The notes: generated by a model not told the origin, from the sequence alone. A stretch of DNA of 64,000 nucleotides from Spirometra erinaceieuropaei (GCA_902702965.1 CACRXP010000031.1:774869-838868); one strand, 5' to 3'; shown: positions 33,906-47,024, numbered from the stretch's first letter. Made by a program: numbers and translations.

Positions 33906-34882
33906 GTAAATGACCGATCTCATGAAATGTTGGCTTAAATTCTGAAATGTGTTTTCTATTAGGGAGGTTGAAACATTCATTAGCATAGGTCATAATGCTT
34001 ATATATTTCGGACTCGGCAGGATGTCATTTTTTGAATGCTCTCCACTTTAGTCTTCTGTAGAAACCGTATTCGGTAAAAAATGACTACTAAAGTAGCATG
34101 CATTTCTTACAATGATTTTCGATGGGCTTTAACATTCAAATATATCTTATAGAAACTCCGAACAAAATATGCTTTCTTTCAGTCGTTCGATAGATAATCA
34201 CGTTATCTTTATATGTTATACTCGAAAAAAGAGAACAATCGGAAGTTAAAAACGTTCTCTAATTCCCGAATAATTTGGAGCCTGATCAACCGTTGCATTA
34301 CAGGTTAGCGATTTCAGTCTACAAGGTGCATGTGCTCTCCGAAATAAAAAATACTTATTCGTTTATGCTTTTAAAAAGATACTCTGTAGGATCCATAATT
34401 GTTTGCAATGGGTGTGGACCATGTTGTTCATTTCATAAGGAGCTGTGGTAAACAGACAGGTACGATGCTGTATGAGTGGACATTGCGCGGTCTTGAAAAG
34501 TCTCATAATTAAAATGTTTTTCAAAACCTAAATATAGCCCTTCTTCGAGCACAAAATAGAAAAACGACGAGAATGTCAATCCAACGACTGGAAGAAAGCA
34601 TATTTTGTTCGGGGTTTCTGTAGAATATATTCCGATATGCACGGCCATCAAAAATCAATGGGAAAATGCATGCCACTTAAGTAGTCATTTCAAACCGAAT
34701 ACGGTTCTTACGGGAAACTCATAGGCAGTGCATTCAAAAGCTGACGTCCAGCCGAGTCCGAAATAATATACATTTATGCCTCAAGAAAATAAGTTATGCA
34801 ACCGCGAATAAGTAATCCTTCCTAATCGAAAACACATTTCAGAATTTTTAGCCAACATTTCATGAAACCGGTTACCCATGGT
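33906..34882. mobile_element. Family A element, copy 8 (divergent)
   Basis: Starts TAAATGACCGATCTCATGAAATG and ends CATTTCATGAAACCGGTTACCCATGG. It carries the usual internal landmarks but is more diverged than other copies. Confidence 0.65.
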
Positions 34883-35389
34883 AACTACGCGAAATGTCAT
34901 ACCAATAATATATCCCTTCCGGTAAACGTCTCCACTTCTTTCGCAAAACTACTTTTATATAGATAAAGAGAATACATGCTGATTAGAGCCATGCGTTTTT
35001 GAATTCTGTCAATGAATATTGAGGTTGCCTACCAAAAGGTTAGATCGGGATCGAAATCAACAACCGAACCGACGGAAAACTGGTTGTTTTGATGTCTCGA
35101 CTAGTTGGGCCGCTGTCCAGAAATTATAATCAGTTATTCGGTAAAAATTCATGTACAAACTTAGGATGTAAATCCCCGCTCAAACCAGGCGATCGTATAT
35201 TTTGATGTAACGTCTTATATTGCCTTTACTGCCATAATTATGATGGTCCAAACTGCCGAACTATCCATCCAAAGCAAAACTGACGCAAGAGGCATTACCT
35301 CGAACGCGAATATATCGTCAAAATCCAGACACAGGATAAACCAGCCGTGTGCATTTCGTGCATGCTTTCACATCCGCTAATCCCTGAGC
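34883..35389. other. No gene recognised
   Basis: AT-rich sequence with short open stretches only. The last ~100 bp (35285-35330) match 8536-8580. Confidence 0.5.
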
Positions 35390-37090
35390 TAATTACCACC
35401 TTCCTCCACATCGCAAACCAAGTGGACTGGCTAAGGGAGATGACAGTGTGAAAATATGATGATGGAATCCGGAGCGCGGTTTCCTATCCAAGATTTCTCT
35501 ACGGGCACATATGACCGAGCCGGGCCCGTGCGATGTCTGACTGTCCTGGTACAGTGTGGGTCAGTTGAACACGAGTGAGCTGTGGTCGGTGGCACCGAGC
35601 ACAGATTTGAATTCTGTCTGCTGAGCTGGCCGAGGTGACGACACAGGCGATGGTGAATTTGTTTGTGCCCGCGGTGAAGGCGATGTTGAATGAAAGACGT
35701 AGGTTTGCTGTGGTGATGTTGCGGGGAATCCCGATATCCTGCATGGACTAGCATCAGAATATACCCATGTATTGTCGTTTTTTAATTTACTCAGATGTAA
35801 TCTACGAAGTTGGCGTAGATCAGTTTGTTTAAGTTCTGTACGTTCAGAACGAGACGTGTATACATGAATATATGGGCCAAAGGGCATTAGCCGCAGCGGC
35901 CAACCGCGCAATATCCATTGATTGCCGACAGACAGTTAGTAGTATTCTTTAGGGTAAAGTGATACCATAATAGCAGCACATGCACTAGCCCAAAAGGTCA
36001 TACACGAGTGTTTCGCCGATGTTTGCCGCTTCATGACACAGCTGCGAGGGGTTGGGCTCTTCAGGGTTTGGCTCGCCTTTTACTTTCTGAGAAAATTAAA
36101 AGGCGACAATTTATAAATTGGAGAATCTACCAGGACATACACCGAAAATGCTTAGGGGACCCACTGACGAGCCGAACCCCTCGCAGCTGCACCATGCAGC
36201 GGCAGAACATCGGCGAAACACGCGTGAATGGGCTTTGGGCTAGTACATCTGCTGTTAGTATGGTACCATCTCACCCTAAAGGATACCCATGTATTGTCTG
36301 AATGCCGTGAAGCAGTGTGGGATATTGATGATTTTGGCGGGGGCAGTAGGTCGTCGTTGTTAACGTTAGGGGTTAGAAGAAGTTTGATCAGGCCAATGCG
36401 GGATGCGAAAGTGCACTCGCAAGGGGCACGAATTGGGGTTGAGTTCACATAACCGGTGATAATGTTAATGCTGGCGGTGTTGCCTGCGATGTTAGGAGGG
36501 TTCAACCTGATGATGTTAATGATGGCGGTAGCAGTGACGTGTTTTGAGATGAGACGCGAATTATGCTCATGGATATCGCACTGTTCTCTAAAACAGAGGA
36601 CGCTATAGATAAAGTGTGCCAAGCCGATTGCTAATTGGCTCACGGACTACCTAATCGGCCCAGCAGTATTCGTGCGAACATGTGGTGACAAGCAGTCAGC
36701 GTCATTCACTGACCAAGTTTGGGTACCAGTTGGTTGACAAGTTTGAACATCCGACTGACGCATGAGAGAAGAAAAAGGAAGTGAGGTCCACAATGAGGAT
36801 GCCGTCTTCACGACATATCAGCACATACCTCATTATTACTGAAAATCCGACGTGCAAGACGTTGATATTTTTGGAATTGTACTCCTAAAATAAGCGATTT
36901 GATTTGCTCTTGAGGAGACTTCATTGTCATTGAACTGGGGATCGGTGTGCTCAATATTCGATGTGGGTTGGTGCATGACGACTGGCTTGGCAAAACGAAG
37001 TTGGGAAACCTGGAGTCAAAGAGATCCCCATTCCCCTCTGCGTCCGTTTGTACTATTTGGCGCGTTGTCGTCCACGAACAACGGGTCAGT
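35390..37090. repeat. Family F repeat, copy 2, with a fold-back insert
   Basis: Matches 9570-10790 at both ends. The extra material includes an inverted repeat: 35940-36090 pairs with 36150-36300, sharing TGTTTCGCCGATGTT, GCTGCGAGGGGTT and CTAGCCCAAA. A 163-codon open stretch on the minus strand (36643-36152) crosses both the repeat and the fold-back and is not conserved, so I do not call it a gene. Confidence 0.65.
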
Positions 37091-37839
37091 GCCTGTGGCC
37101 TTTGATACTGTAGAAAACGGTTGCAGCTAGCGAACATCCACCAGATGTTCACCTGTGTGTTAGTCAATATCGATCCCGGCCGACCCTTGTATAAAGTAAT
37201 GCCAGCAGAGCGAACAGCATGAGGGTGATTAAAGTGGGATACTTGGCAATTACTAGTATATTGCTGAAGAATTTACCTCTGTTCTCAATGGCAGTCTTTA
37301 AAAGCGCATGCCTCTACTCAGGACGTATTCTAATAATCAATATATAGGTTGTATCGTCTACCGACACTGTTGACTAGATATGCATAATAAATGCTCGTAG
37401 CATCTGTTAATCCTTGAGATAATCTCTGCTGCATCGTTTCCTTAATTTTCCTTGGTGAGGCGCCTCCAGCTGTATTTAGCCGTGGCTGGCCTTTTAAATT
37501 ATCCATACTACCATATTCCTTACAACATTTGTAAACCAAAGCTGAAACATGCGCTTTTTTACGACATCCGCGCCAAATATCTCCCTCACAGCATACTCAT
37601 TAGCTACTGGCATTCAATCAAGAATGATCTCGTGCCAAATCGTTAGTTTAAATGGGAAGATGGAATGTGGCAGTTCAAAATGACATAGAAACCCACTGGG
37701 CAGCAAACCTTTATCATAGAAAGTTAAAAACAGCAACGTTTCACACAGCATCCTGGATAATATACTACTGAGTTTATTTCATCCTAACTACTGCCAAACA
37801 ATTTATCCCTCTGCGAGAACAAACAATGATTTCCCACAT
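37091..37839. other. No gene recognised
   Basis: Short open stretches only; nothing matching other parts of the window was noticed. Confidence 0.5.
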
Positions 37840-38494
37840 GCAGTGACCTCAAGAACATAAGACCCAAACTGCGCAGCCACTCATTCGCTGTCTCTGTACC
37901 ACAGTGTCAGATGTCACGACCCTCGTAACTAATTTAAATCCCCCATGCCGCGATGAGCTTCTAGTTCATCATGTGCGCGATGTTGTGGTGTTTATTTTTT
38001 CCCATTGCAGTTCTTCAATTAATGTGGGAGATTAACGGTATGTTAATAGTTCACTGCTCTTAAGCAAATCGCGATTCACATCTGCGCCAGATAAGAATTA
38101 GTTTTCAAATTGATACATCCATGCTCGTATGTTATATTATTTTATGAATGCCTATTACTGAAGTCAGTCGTTTACAGTTATGCACATGCTGCATATTTAC
38201 CTTAAAACGAAAAACATTTAGGGAAACTTGCACGTACTTGATGATCGAACCAATTATTCACAATTCGACCTTTATTTTACATTTTGAGCAAGGTGAATCC
38301 TAGTCAACCTTTCGGACAGTTAATTATAATCGAAGATTGTTCCTCGTTTTTCGAAGTTTTTCGTTATTTTATAATTTCTATATTATATCATTCTGTAGTA
38401 GCATATCCTTTAAGCCTCGGCGTATATCAGCAGATGCAAACACAGTCGTTTTTTCCAGGAACAATATATCACAGAACACAACATGTTTATTTAA
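37840..38494 (+). other. 5' flank shared by all three gene copies
   Basis: Homologous to 13570-14200 and to the complement of 32030-31390. Shared motifs are CTGTCTCTGT-CCACAG, TTCATCATATG-like, and GGGAGATTAACGGTATG (GGGAGATCGGCGGTATG and GGGAGATTGACGGTATG in the other copies), lying 440-470 bp before the start codon position. These conserved stretches may include promoter elements, but no obvious TATA box is kept in all three. Confidence 0.5.
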
Positions 38495-40104
38495 ATGAAG
38501 TCACTTTTAATTGCATTTTGTATCATTGCGCTAGTTCACAAACAAATAATTAGTGGACATTGTATGCATGCTGGGCTTTAAATCTATAAAGTGCACGAAA
38601 ACCTGCAATAAATATATTTTCTGGATTAATGTTTTTAAAAGAAAACATTAAAGTGAGTTATTTAGAGCCGGCCCTTCCAAAGACTGTGCAATTAAAGGTG
38701 GTGCGCTATTACTTAGTGGAATGGCATTCAGTTACGATTGCAACATCCTTTTTTCTATGGCAATATCTTGATCTCCGAAGCCTCAGTTGACAAATGCAGA
38801 GTGATTTGGTGCATGGGGCGGTATTAACTTTAAAAAGCGAACTAAAAAAATTTATCTGCTTAAATAGTTGCAGTTGCGCGCGATTATATATTCGGTGTGC
38901 ACAACAAATGCAACGAACTCTACTCTGAGGACGCATTTGGAAGTCCTTTCGATTATCTGCTTAGCACACTAAAGAGGACTGATTTAAGTTTGCTAATGGA
39001 AATCGACTCATATACGCAACTCAAGCTTCAATTTGTCGAAGGAGCGCGTACGCGTGGGTGTCTACCAAATGTGATGAATTCAACATCAGAATCCCTCATT
39101 AGTTGTAACGTAACATTTCCGAAGCTAAAAATCACTTTCTACCAGGAAGTATGTTTTAACAATTACCTTTCTCATACACCATCGTTTGATACCCCTGTGT
39201 TTACCCCATATGTGCAAACATTGACACAATAAACGAAAGTTATGTTAAGACAGGTGTCTGATGTTGAAAGCCTTGTAGTTTTCGTCAGCAAGAGGAGACA
39301 AACAATATTCTATGTATTTTACTGCACTTTAAGTTCCATTGGGTGTTGAAAGTGTTCTGCAGAATTGAATAGACAATCAACAATGTTACCTGCTTTCTAG
39401 GTTAAGCGATCGACTTTTGAGTGAAAGTGTCTGACAGTTTCCAGATGTCGAAACCGACCTTAAGTGAAAAGACTTTGGTAAATTCGGTTGGTTAGCACGC
39501 GTAGTAATTGGCAAGGCAAAGAAACTATTTTCGAGAAAACGAAAAAAGTGTGTGATCAGGTTGAATGTGCACTTTTGTGATTTTTCTTTATGGCACATAA
39601 TTATATCATTCACTGAATATGAGGAAACACTAGCTGCACAAATTTAATTTTGTCTCAAAGTCAATTTCCTAAAATACCTAGTGATGAGCTGTTTTATATA
39701 CCTTTCGCAGTAAAACATTGAACATATCTCCACGAATTAAAATATTCTACAATTCTTCAGAATTTTAAATCTTAACCAGTTTTGTCTTATTTAAACAGCA
39801 AATCAAAGAACTGGACCCCCACGACAAGGATAATACTATAAATACCGAGAGAATTATATTCAATTTGAATAATACCCCAGGATCAGTCCAGTTCGAATAT
39901 ATATTTGCAAAAGGGAAGTCGAATGCTAAAGCTCTTCGAATGCTTAACATGGTACCGGATGTGTTTGAGAAGATAAGAACGCATATTTCATAATATCAGT
40001 AGTGAAATTAAAATCGATGGGTATATTCAGCAGCTAATGCGGCACGTATATTACTGAAGAGTTATTATCTGAAACATCAGCTTCCCTTCTGCCTTTATGT
40101 CTGA
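38495..40104 (+). pseudogene. Three-exon secreted-protein family, copy 3 (stop cluster in exon 3)
   Basis: Unrecognised family. Exon 1 (38495-38561, 67 nt) encodes a convincing signal peptide (MKSLLIAFCIIALV...) and ends in phase 1 before GTATGC. Exon 2 (38874-39148, 275 nt) has acceptor AGTTGCAG and donor GTATGT, and is open (NKCNELYSED, FDYLLSTLKR, CNVTFPKLKITFYQE). Exon 3 starts at 39799 after TTTAAACAG. It is open for 64 codons (IIFNLNN, FEYIFAKGK, VPDVFEKIR) and then meets TAA at 39991, TAG at 40000, TGA at 40003 and TAA at 40009. No indel is involved: after the stops the same frame continues to the conserved YYLKHQLPFCLYV end and TGA at 40102. If translated it gives a 178-residue protein, shorter by 37 residues than the family length of about 215. 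It could be a functional short form or a pseudogene. AATAAA lies at 40125. Confidence 0.65.
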
Positions 40105-40359
40105 AAGACTGCAAATTCGAATGGGGAATAAAGTTGGTCTTCATATATGGTTTTCTGTAGTTTTTCCAAAACAATGACAATCATATGTTACCAATCGTGC
40201 ATTATTTTAGATGATTGAAATATTATTTCTGGGTAGATGAACCGTCTAGGAACACGAGGTTGACTGCTTGGGGATTATTTTGGAACAGCTAAGTATGCAC
40301 ATGATGATTGGAGGAAAATAAATTCGTTAAACTGTCTAGGCTGGATTAAACTATTTCCT

Positions 40360-41630
40360 GGCGTCCAAGGGAAGATGATTTCATACTCTGTACAAGTGTA
40401 TCGTGAAATGAAACGAAGTTATTCTGGTCCCATTTTACTAATAACCACAAAGGTCACTTATTCTTTAAATGGCGTGGCTCATAGAGTTCATTAGATCACA
40501 CATCAAATCCGATCGGGAGGGCTTAAGAAACAAGGAAATGTTGTTCGTATCTGCAAAGCCATGTCTTTAAATGAAAAGAAGTTATTCTGGTCACCTTGTA
40601 CTAGCAATCGCAATTATGAATTACTCTTTATATGAAGGGTCTCTTGGAGTTTAGCAGATCACACATCGCCTCCTCCCAAGAGCGTTTGAGAAACAGGGAG
40701 ACGTCGTCGTGATCTTATTGTCTGTTAATTGTGACACTCATCCGACGTCGTCCACAACCAAATCTGCAAGCATCTTTTGACCCGTCTACTAGTGATGTAG
40801 TCCATCACTTTCATCATCTGTTGACTACTGATTTATGCTCTGCGAAGTGTTACGATATCTTGGGCGGCTAGCTCCTGTTGTGCGTCAAAAAAACAAAAAA
40901 TCAGCCAACCGTAACCTTAATTTATATTAAGTGACCGGTTTTAGGTAGATGGCTGCAGACGTAAGGACGTGAGAGCATCAGCATCACGGATGGCACACAT
41001 GATGTCCTGACCACAGGATATGACGCACATTAAACATGTCCATCTTGTTCTTTCTCTGTGGAAGCGTAGACCAAACTGCGCGTTAGATGGTGTCCCAAGG
41101 AGGATGATATCATAAGCTGAACAACTATATCTTGAAATGAAAAGAGGTTATTCTGGTAACATTGTACTAACAATCACAAAGGTTAATTATTCTATAAATG
41201 GAGTTGCTCATAGAGTTCATTAGATCACATATAAAATCCGATCGGGAGAGCCTAAGAGACAAGGAAATGTTGTCCCGATCTAATTGCCGGATGATGGCGT
41301 CACTCATCTAACTTCGTCCACAACCAAATCTGCCAGCACCTGTTGACCCGTCTAGTAATGGTGTAGTCCATCAGTGTCATCACCAGTCGACTGCTGATTT
41401 ACGCTCTGTGAAGGGTTACGCAAACTTGTGCAACTAACTCCTGCTGTGGATCAAAAAACAAAAAATCAGCCAACTGCAACATTACTTTATATTCAGTGAT
41501 CGGTTTTAGATATATGGCACACAGGATGTCCTGACCACAGGATATGACGCGCATTAAACATGCCCATTTTGTTATTTCGCTGCGGAAGCGTAGACCAAAC
41601 AGGACGTTAGACAGTGTTCACGAATGGAGG
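40360..41630 (+). repeat. Tandem ~530 bp repeat containing repeat C
   Basis: Units at about 40555-41095 and 41096-41625 are co-linear (GAAATGAAAAGAAGTTATTCTGGT ... CCACAACCAAATCTGC ... AAAAAACAAAAAATCAGCCAAC ... GATGTCCTGACCACAGGATATGACGC). A partial first unit lies at 40360-40550. Located just 3' of gene copy 3. Confidence 0.75.
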
Positions 41631-43039
41631 CAAACGTTTGAGATTCGGGTGTATACATAAGTAAAGAAGAAGCTTTGTCGGGAGCTTTAATGAAAAGCAT
41701 TTAGAAGACGTTGGTTATGACAACTGCATGCCAAAGTAGGCTCGTTGGCGAGGAATTTCCCTGAGCACCCACGTGGCTAGTACAAGGGAATGAGGCCTGC
41801 ATAGTAATACCGCCTACTCAACGAAAATTATTCCACCCAAAGACCAACACTCATTAATGTCAATCTATCACGTGCGTAGAGCCTCCACGCCAGTCAGGCG
41901 TGTTTTGATATCAAGTCAGTCTACTGTGTCAGACTATGTCGAATTCATTAGGGTCTATTCTGCGGAATATTTGTAATTGTCGAAACTATGGTAAGATGCG
42001 TGTTTAGCGAACTTCAGTTATTGCGCTTCGACAAGAGGGCCTTTTATCTGTAAACGTTAGAGCGCGTAGCACACTGCTGCAATGGCTGTAGAGTTTTTTG
42101 GCATTAGCCTTGCTTCCATTAGCTGATTATTTGCTCATACAATGGGAAGTAAGTATTGATTTTATTCAACCCAACTGTTCGAAAAATTTTTATTTTTGTA
42201 TCTCAAAGCAGCAATTGGAATGGGTTCGGTTTTTAAAAAAAATTGGTAATTTCTTGCAGTTCAAGCAATATAGGGGTCATCAGTTAAGTTTGAATTTTGC
42301 CAACTACATGCTACCTCGTTATCTAACGCAAATACACACACTTATTCATGTTCTCATAACAAAACGTTCAGGGGCACAAATATTTTGAACGAAGTGATCA
42401 CACCAACTTTCAAACGTAAACGACATCTTCGTTGATAATAATCAGTTAATTTGTTAAAATTGTTGGAAGGTGGACCTTAATATTTATAGTGACAAGCGGA
42501 ACCCATCGAAAGTGCATTTACGTGATTATTATACACAGAGGTCTCACGCTAATTTCCAGCGAAATAGGTGCCCAACTACGAAGAAAACAAACGCTGAGTT
42601 TTAGCAAAATGCAAGTTAACTCTAAAGGCATCTCCAAAGGAATGCACACGTCTCACCTAATAACTGCACAACAGCGTACAGGTAGATGCATTGACCTTGT
42701 ATGCTAGCTGAGCGTCAGCTTCGTGAGTTACCTCTGCTGGTTATTAAGCCACTACGTGGAAGCCTACGGAAAATGCAAACGTATTAATTCAGTTGAGATT
42801 ATTTCATGGCGTCTTATAAATCATGTGTTTTTTATGCAAATTCCTCGCCTCCACCTGTGCTTTCAGTTTGGCAAATACACTCAACAAGATTGCATTAATA
42901 CAGTCTCGAACATGTGTTACATATGCTCAAGAAGAAAATTGGGAGCGCGCAGAAAAATAAAAAAAGAACTGACCAATAGGATGAGTATCGTAAATACGCC
43001 CAGAAAAATACGTGCAAACGAGACCTTATTACTATTATT
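41631..43039. other. No gene recognised
   Basis: Open stretches at 42098-42388 and 42723-43046 (up to 107 codons) show no domain and lack a convincing start or splice context. AT-rich. Confidence 0.5.
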
Positions 43040-44024
43040 ACAGTAGATGTGCTAAATCATGAAATGTCAACCAAAATTTTGAATGCTTTCTCCATTCGAA
43101 AAGATAAATTTAGTTGTGTTGTAAGACTAATCATGATGCAGCATAAATCTTTAATGATCTAATTACCTCATGCTGTCGGCGTTCGCAGTAACTTATTTTC
43201 GGCTGCATGAAAGATCTATACTCTGCAAAAATGACTACTTAAGTACCATGCAATTTTCTCATTGATTGTCAATGCCCTTGAAAACTCAATTATATTTTAT
43301 GGAAAACATACATAAAAATACTCATTCTTTTACGTAGTCGGTGAAAAATCACCTCTTCTTTCAATTTCATACTCAAAAGAAGAGTGGAATGCGGTTTTAA
43401 AAAAAGATACTTGTGAGATTTTTTAATGACCGTTAATGAAACGTCATGTATCTGCATTTACGAATGTGGCGTGTAAAGTTAACAATATTGGTCAAATTCG
43501 CTGCTTAATTTTATGAACCTCATATGGTCTCATCTTAACACGTAAGAGAAATGCATGGTTTTTCGTACAAGGAAAATATACAGCTTGTAGTTTTGATACC
43601 CTAAATGAAAGTGTAACAGCAGGTCGGGGTTAAAATTATTCGGGAATCAGAAAAGTTTTTTTAAAATCGAATTCTACTGCTTTTTGAGTATGAATTTGGA
43701 AGAAGACGTAATTTTCTACCGAATAAGTAAAAGATTGAGTATTTTCATGCTTGTTGTACATGAAATATAATTAAATTTTCAAGTTCATCGAAAATAAATG
43801 CGAAACTTACATACTACTATAGTCGTCATTTTTTGCAGAGTTAAGATCTTGCATGCAGCCGAAAATAAGTTCTTTCGTAAGGCGACACCCTGAGGTTACT
43901 GGAACATTATAGAATTATGCTGCATAATGATTACTTTTACAACACTACTTAATTTATCTTTTCGAAGCGAGAACGCAGTTCGAAATTTTGGTTGACATTT
44001 CATGAGTTAGCGCATCTTCTGTAG
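43040..44024. mobile_element. Family A element, copy 9 (full length)
   Basis: The left end is TTACAGTAGATGTGCTAAATCATG and the right end TTTCATGAGTTAGCGCATCTTCTG followed by TA. A TA on each side is consistent with a target duplication. Confidence 0.75.
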
Positions 44025-44219
44025 GTAAATTTGCCTTTCATTTCCGGGAGAAAGTCGGATGGCCAAGATGGCGCAAAAAGAACTCCACTGTGGCGAGTGA
44101 TATGCGACGTCATCTTTCACCTCACAGCCGCAGTTTTTGCCCTCCAAAGTGTAGTTTGACGCGCTAGGCAATTTGGCGGCCGACAGTAATCCTGCTATAA
44201 TGTACCTAATTAAGTGCAC

Positions 44220-45125
44220 ATCTCACCATTTCAGTAGATTTGACAACAAACTCTTAAGTGGCCAAAAGGCAACTGCAGTATCATCTCTTCTCATTTTCAT
44301 GCACTTTGCTGATACGCGCAATCGTGATAACACTGTTAGCAAATTAGACCTCAGATACAGCATCGCCGACCCACCGAGCACGAAAGGTACTTGCGAACGA
44401 GTCCTGGCTTTAATAAGGAAGACGCTCCGCACAGGACCAATTGTTATCCACCGAAACCTCAGCAGTCATTTAAATAATAATGTGCAACGGGGGCGACTGC
44501 AACTACGGGGACAAAACCGGACGAAAATTGCAAATTATCCTACAAGAGCACAAATCGGCCACACGAGGGTTTGACCCTAACTCTCAACTAGCAACATACG
44601 TTGGAGAAACGGGGCATACTTTTGACCTCCAGAGGACTACCACCTTAGGCCGAGGCAACACAAAAGCAGAACGGCTAACTCTCGAGGCGTGGTTCGCAGC
44701 TGCCCACTCTATCAACAGGTACCTGGAACTTTCTGCAACTTGAAAAGTCCTACGTCATCACAATCGTAGAGCTCAGGACAAAACAACCACACCAGGCGTA
44801 AGAAGGCCGCACGGAGAGAGCCCGACGCTGAGTTTACTCGATGATGAAGATGAAGAACCGCCAGACCGACTGCCCGACAGAGGTTCTTTCAGCTCCCATC
44901 GACGGAGTGGTGACTCACGAAGCACACAGGCAAAACCCCGTCCACCATCTCCCAAGAGGCTAAGACAGCGAGAGGAGAGAAGCATCGATCAGCATAAGGC
45001 CGACCTACTCAAAATGATATCTTGAATTAAACTTCGGATCGAGTAAGTGCATGTTACGTTTTGACAATCAAGAGCTGACCCAGCTCTTTGAAACGTGCGC
45101 AGTTAAATAAACCTGTTCCGAGGAG
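44220..45125 (+). pseudogene. Penelope-like element 3' end (GIY-YIG endonuclease region)
   Basis: Read with one frame change near 44500, the sequence gives ILIFMHFADTRNRDNTVSKL-type linker residues, then CNGGDCNYGDKTGRKLQ where the intact family has a CNYVGETGR-like GIY-YIG core, then SQLATYVGETGHTFDL and TKAERLTLEAWFAAAHSIN. After the stop near 44740 the other frames still show an acidic/proline tail (DDEDEEPPDRLPDRG). A stretch at 45060-45115 (GAGCTGACCCAGCTCTTTGAAACG... AATAAA) may be its 3' terminus. It is broken and has no RT part here. Confidence 0.75.
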
Positions 45126-45194
45126 CCTATTTTCATTTTCAAAAGCAGTGAAGAATGCAAACCAAAGACGACTGACTGAAGTGGGCTAACTAAG

Positions 45195-45770
45195 GGTGGC
45201 AAAGACGTTTATGAACCATTGTTCATCAAAGGACACTTCGAAAATTTTAGCGAGTGCATTTTGAAGTCATTCAGATAATGTATAGCAGCTAACACTTGCC
45301 AGAAGACCCCAGATGACGACGTTTTCATGGAGGCTCTATCATGGGAATTTCGGTTTCCTGTTTAAGACAATGTCCGCAGATTAGATTAGTTAGGTCTACC
45401 TGCAGCAACATCTACACTTTTATTGTTTACCTCGACTGCGCATTTCACTAGTGCAACTTTAAAAGTAAGTGTGGGTTGAAAAGGTCTGGAGTGTTTGAGA
45501 TGGTTACAGATGTTCCAGACATATTTCAAAAAAGTATTCCGAAAAGCAAGAAAGAAACAAGGCATTTCTTAAGCCCAAAATGACACTTTCTCTCAACATT
45601 CTGCCCCAGACAATGCATACAAAATTTTCCGTTCAAGCTATTTGTTGCAGTGCGTGACAAAATTCCACCAAACCTGAAACTCTACTTATATAGTCGTTGA
45701 AATTGTAAGCTTACTGTCTGCCAGTCAACTTAAAAAGCACTCTCAATAATGTCTCGATCTGCCTATCGGC
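45195..45770 (+). repeat. Family D repeat, copy 2
   Basis: Direct-orientation counterpart of 6208-6785 along the full length. Confidence 0.8.
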
Positions 45771-47024
45771 ATGTTAACAGAGGGAGCTAGGGATGTAAGG
45801 CACTTTTGAAGATAATAGTTGTTAATCAAAATTGTAGGGTTTCGTCGGAGAACTGACATCACTTAAATAATTTTGTTTAGTTAATTTAAATCCAAATTTA
45901 CTCATCTAAGAAAAATGGACCGACAAAGTCGTGTTACAATACGCTTAAATTTCTTTTGACAAATGCTGCAAGTTGGGAGCTGAAAAATTTTTACTGAGGG
46001 AGTGCAAAACTAGGGACCAAATAGCAGCATGTTTTTAAATATCAACCTTGTGGGAAAGGCCAGTTTCATGAAGATTTTACTCGTAAATAATTTTCATCCA
46101 GAGGTAGTTATGTGAAATAAATAACTGTCTCCCTCTTCGCAATGGATTCAGAAAAATAAACTCCGGTGGTGAGTCATTTGAATATTGGTCTCCACAGACA
46201 ATCCACAGACAGCCCTGCAGAGCCGCGGCCAACCGACCAAGGCCTAGGTTAAAACGCTACGCATTTACAAAGGTTGTATAAGTCCAAAAGAGGTGGCCAT
46301 CAAAGAACAACTTAAGCCGTCGGACCTATTGCAAGTAAATGACGAAAGATCCGCGGAGGATTTTAGTTTCCTACTCATCCGTTTTTTCAGTCCTCAGTGG
46401 GTTCATGGCTTATCGCCCGGTAATCTTCAGTATCTTCATGAACTCTGAAGCATTATCTGACAGATGTTAATCATTCTGTGGCATTTTCAGTAACAATTGT
46501 TTGATTGGGAACAGGAAACGGATGGAATTTGCATACATGATACTTTTGCATAAGATGCTTGTTTGCAAAATACCTCATAAAACGGAGCTAATAATACGTA
46601 GAAACCTTTGTCCTGTTATCCTCTTATCCGACTTTCGAAGATGACATATGATGTGGTTAAAAATCTGATCAAAGGCGGAGTGAATTTTCTTTGACAAAAT
46701 TCGACATGCTACATTCAAAACGACCTCTTCTGACCTGTTTTGTATTAGGAAACGTACATTATAAACCCATCCTCGTAAATAAAATATGCAATATCAATTT
46801 TCACATATCAGAATTTAAGAAAGGGTTCATCATTAACAGTCTTCATTTCAGCAACAGAAGCAGACCAAATAATGTCATAGCGCGATGCTTTAATATACGT
46901 CCCAGACAACTATCCATTCTGCGCATTGCCTAACCGATGTATGAGTAAACAAACTAGCCAGTTTTGGTTTTATTTCAAAGGCTAAAAATCTTCGAACCAA
47001 TACCAGTTCACTCGGGACAACATC
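45771..47024. other. No gene recognised
   Basis: AT-rich; an 80-codon open stretch at 46691-46933 has no recognisable feature. Confidence 0.5.

Noticed and set aside
35431..35911. Overlapping open frames of 81-116 codons on the minus strand
   Set aside because: Low-complexity, stop-poor sequence of a repeat; frames are not kept in the other family F copies.
36152..36643. 163-codon open frame on the minus strand
   Set aside because: It spans a family F repeat and a fold-back; the matching region at 10 kb does not keep the frame and no domain is visible.
42098..42388. 96-codon open frame ending in a possible donor
   Set aside because: The apparent start is TTG just after an in-frame stop, with no upstream exon or domain.
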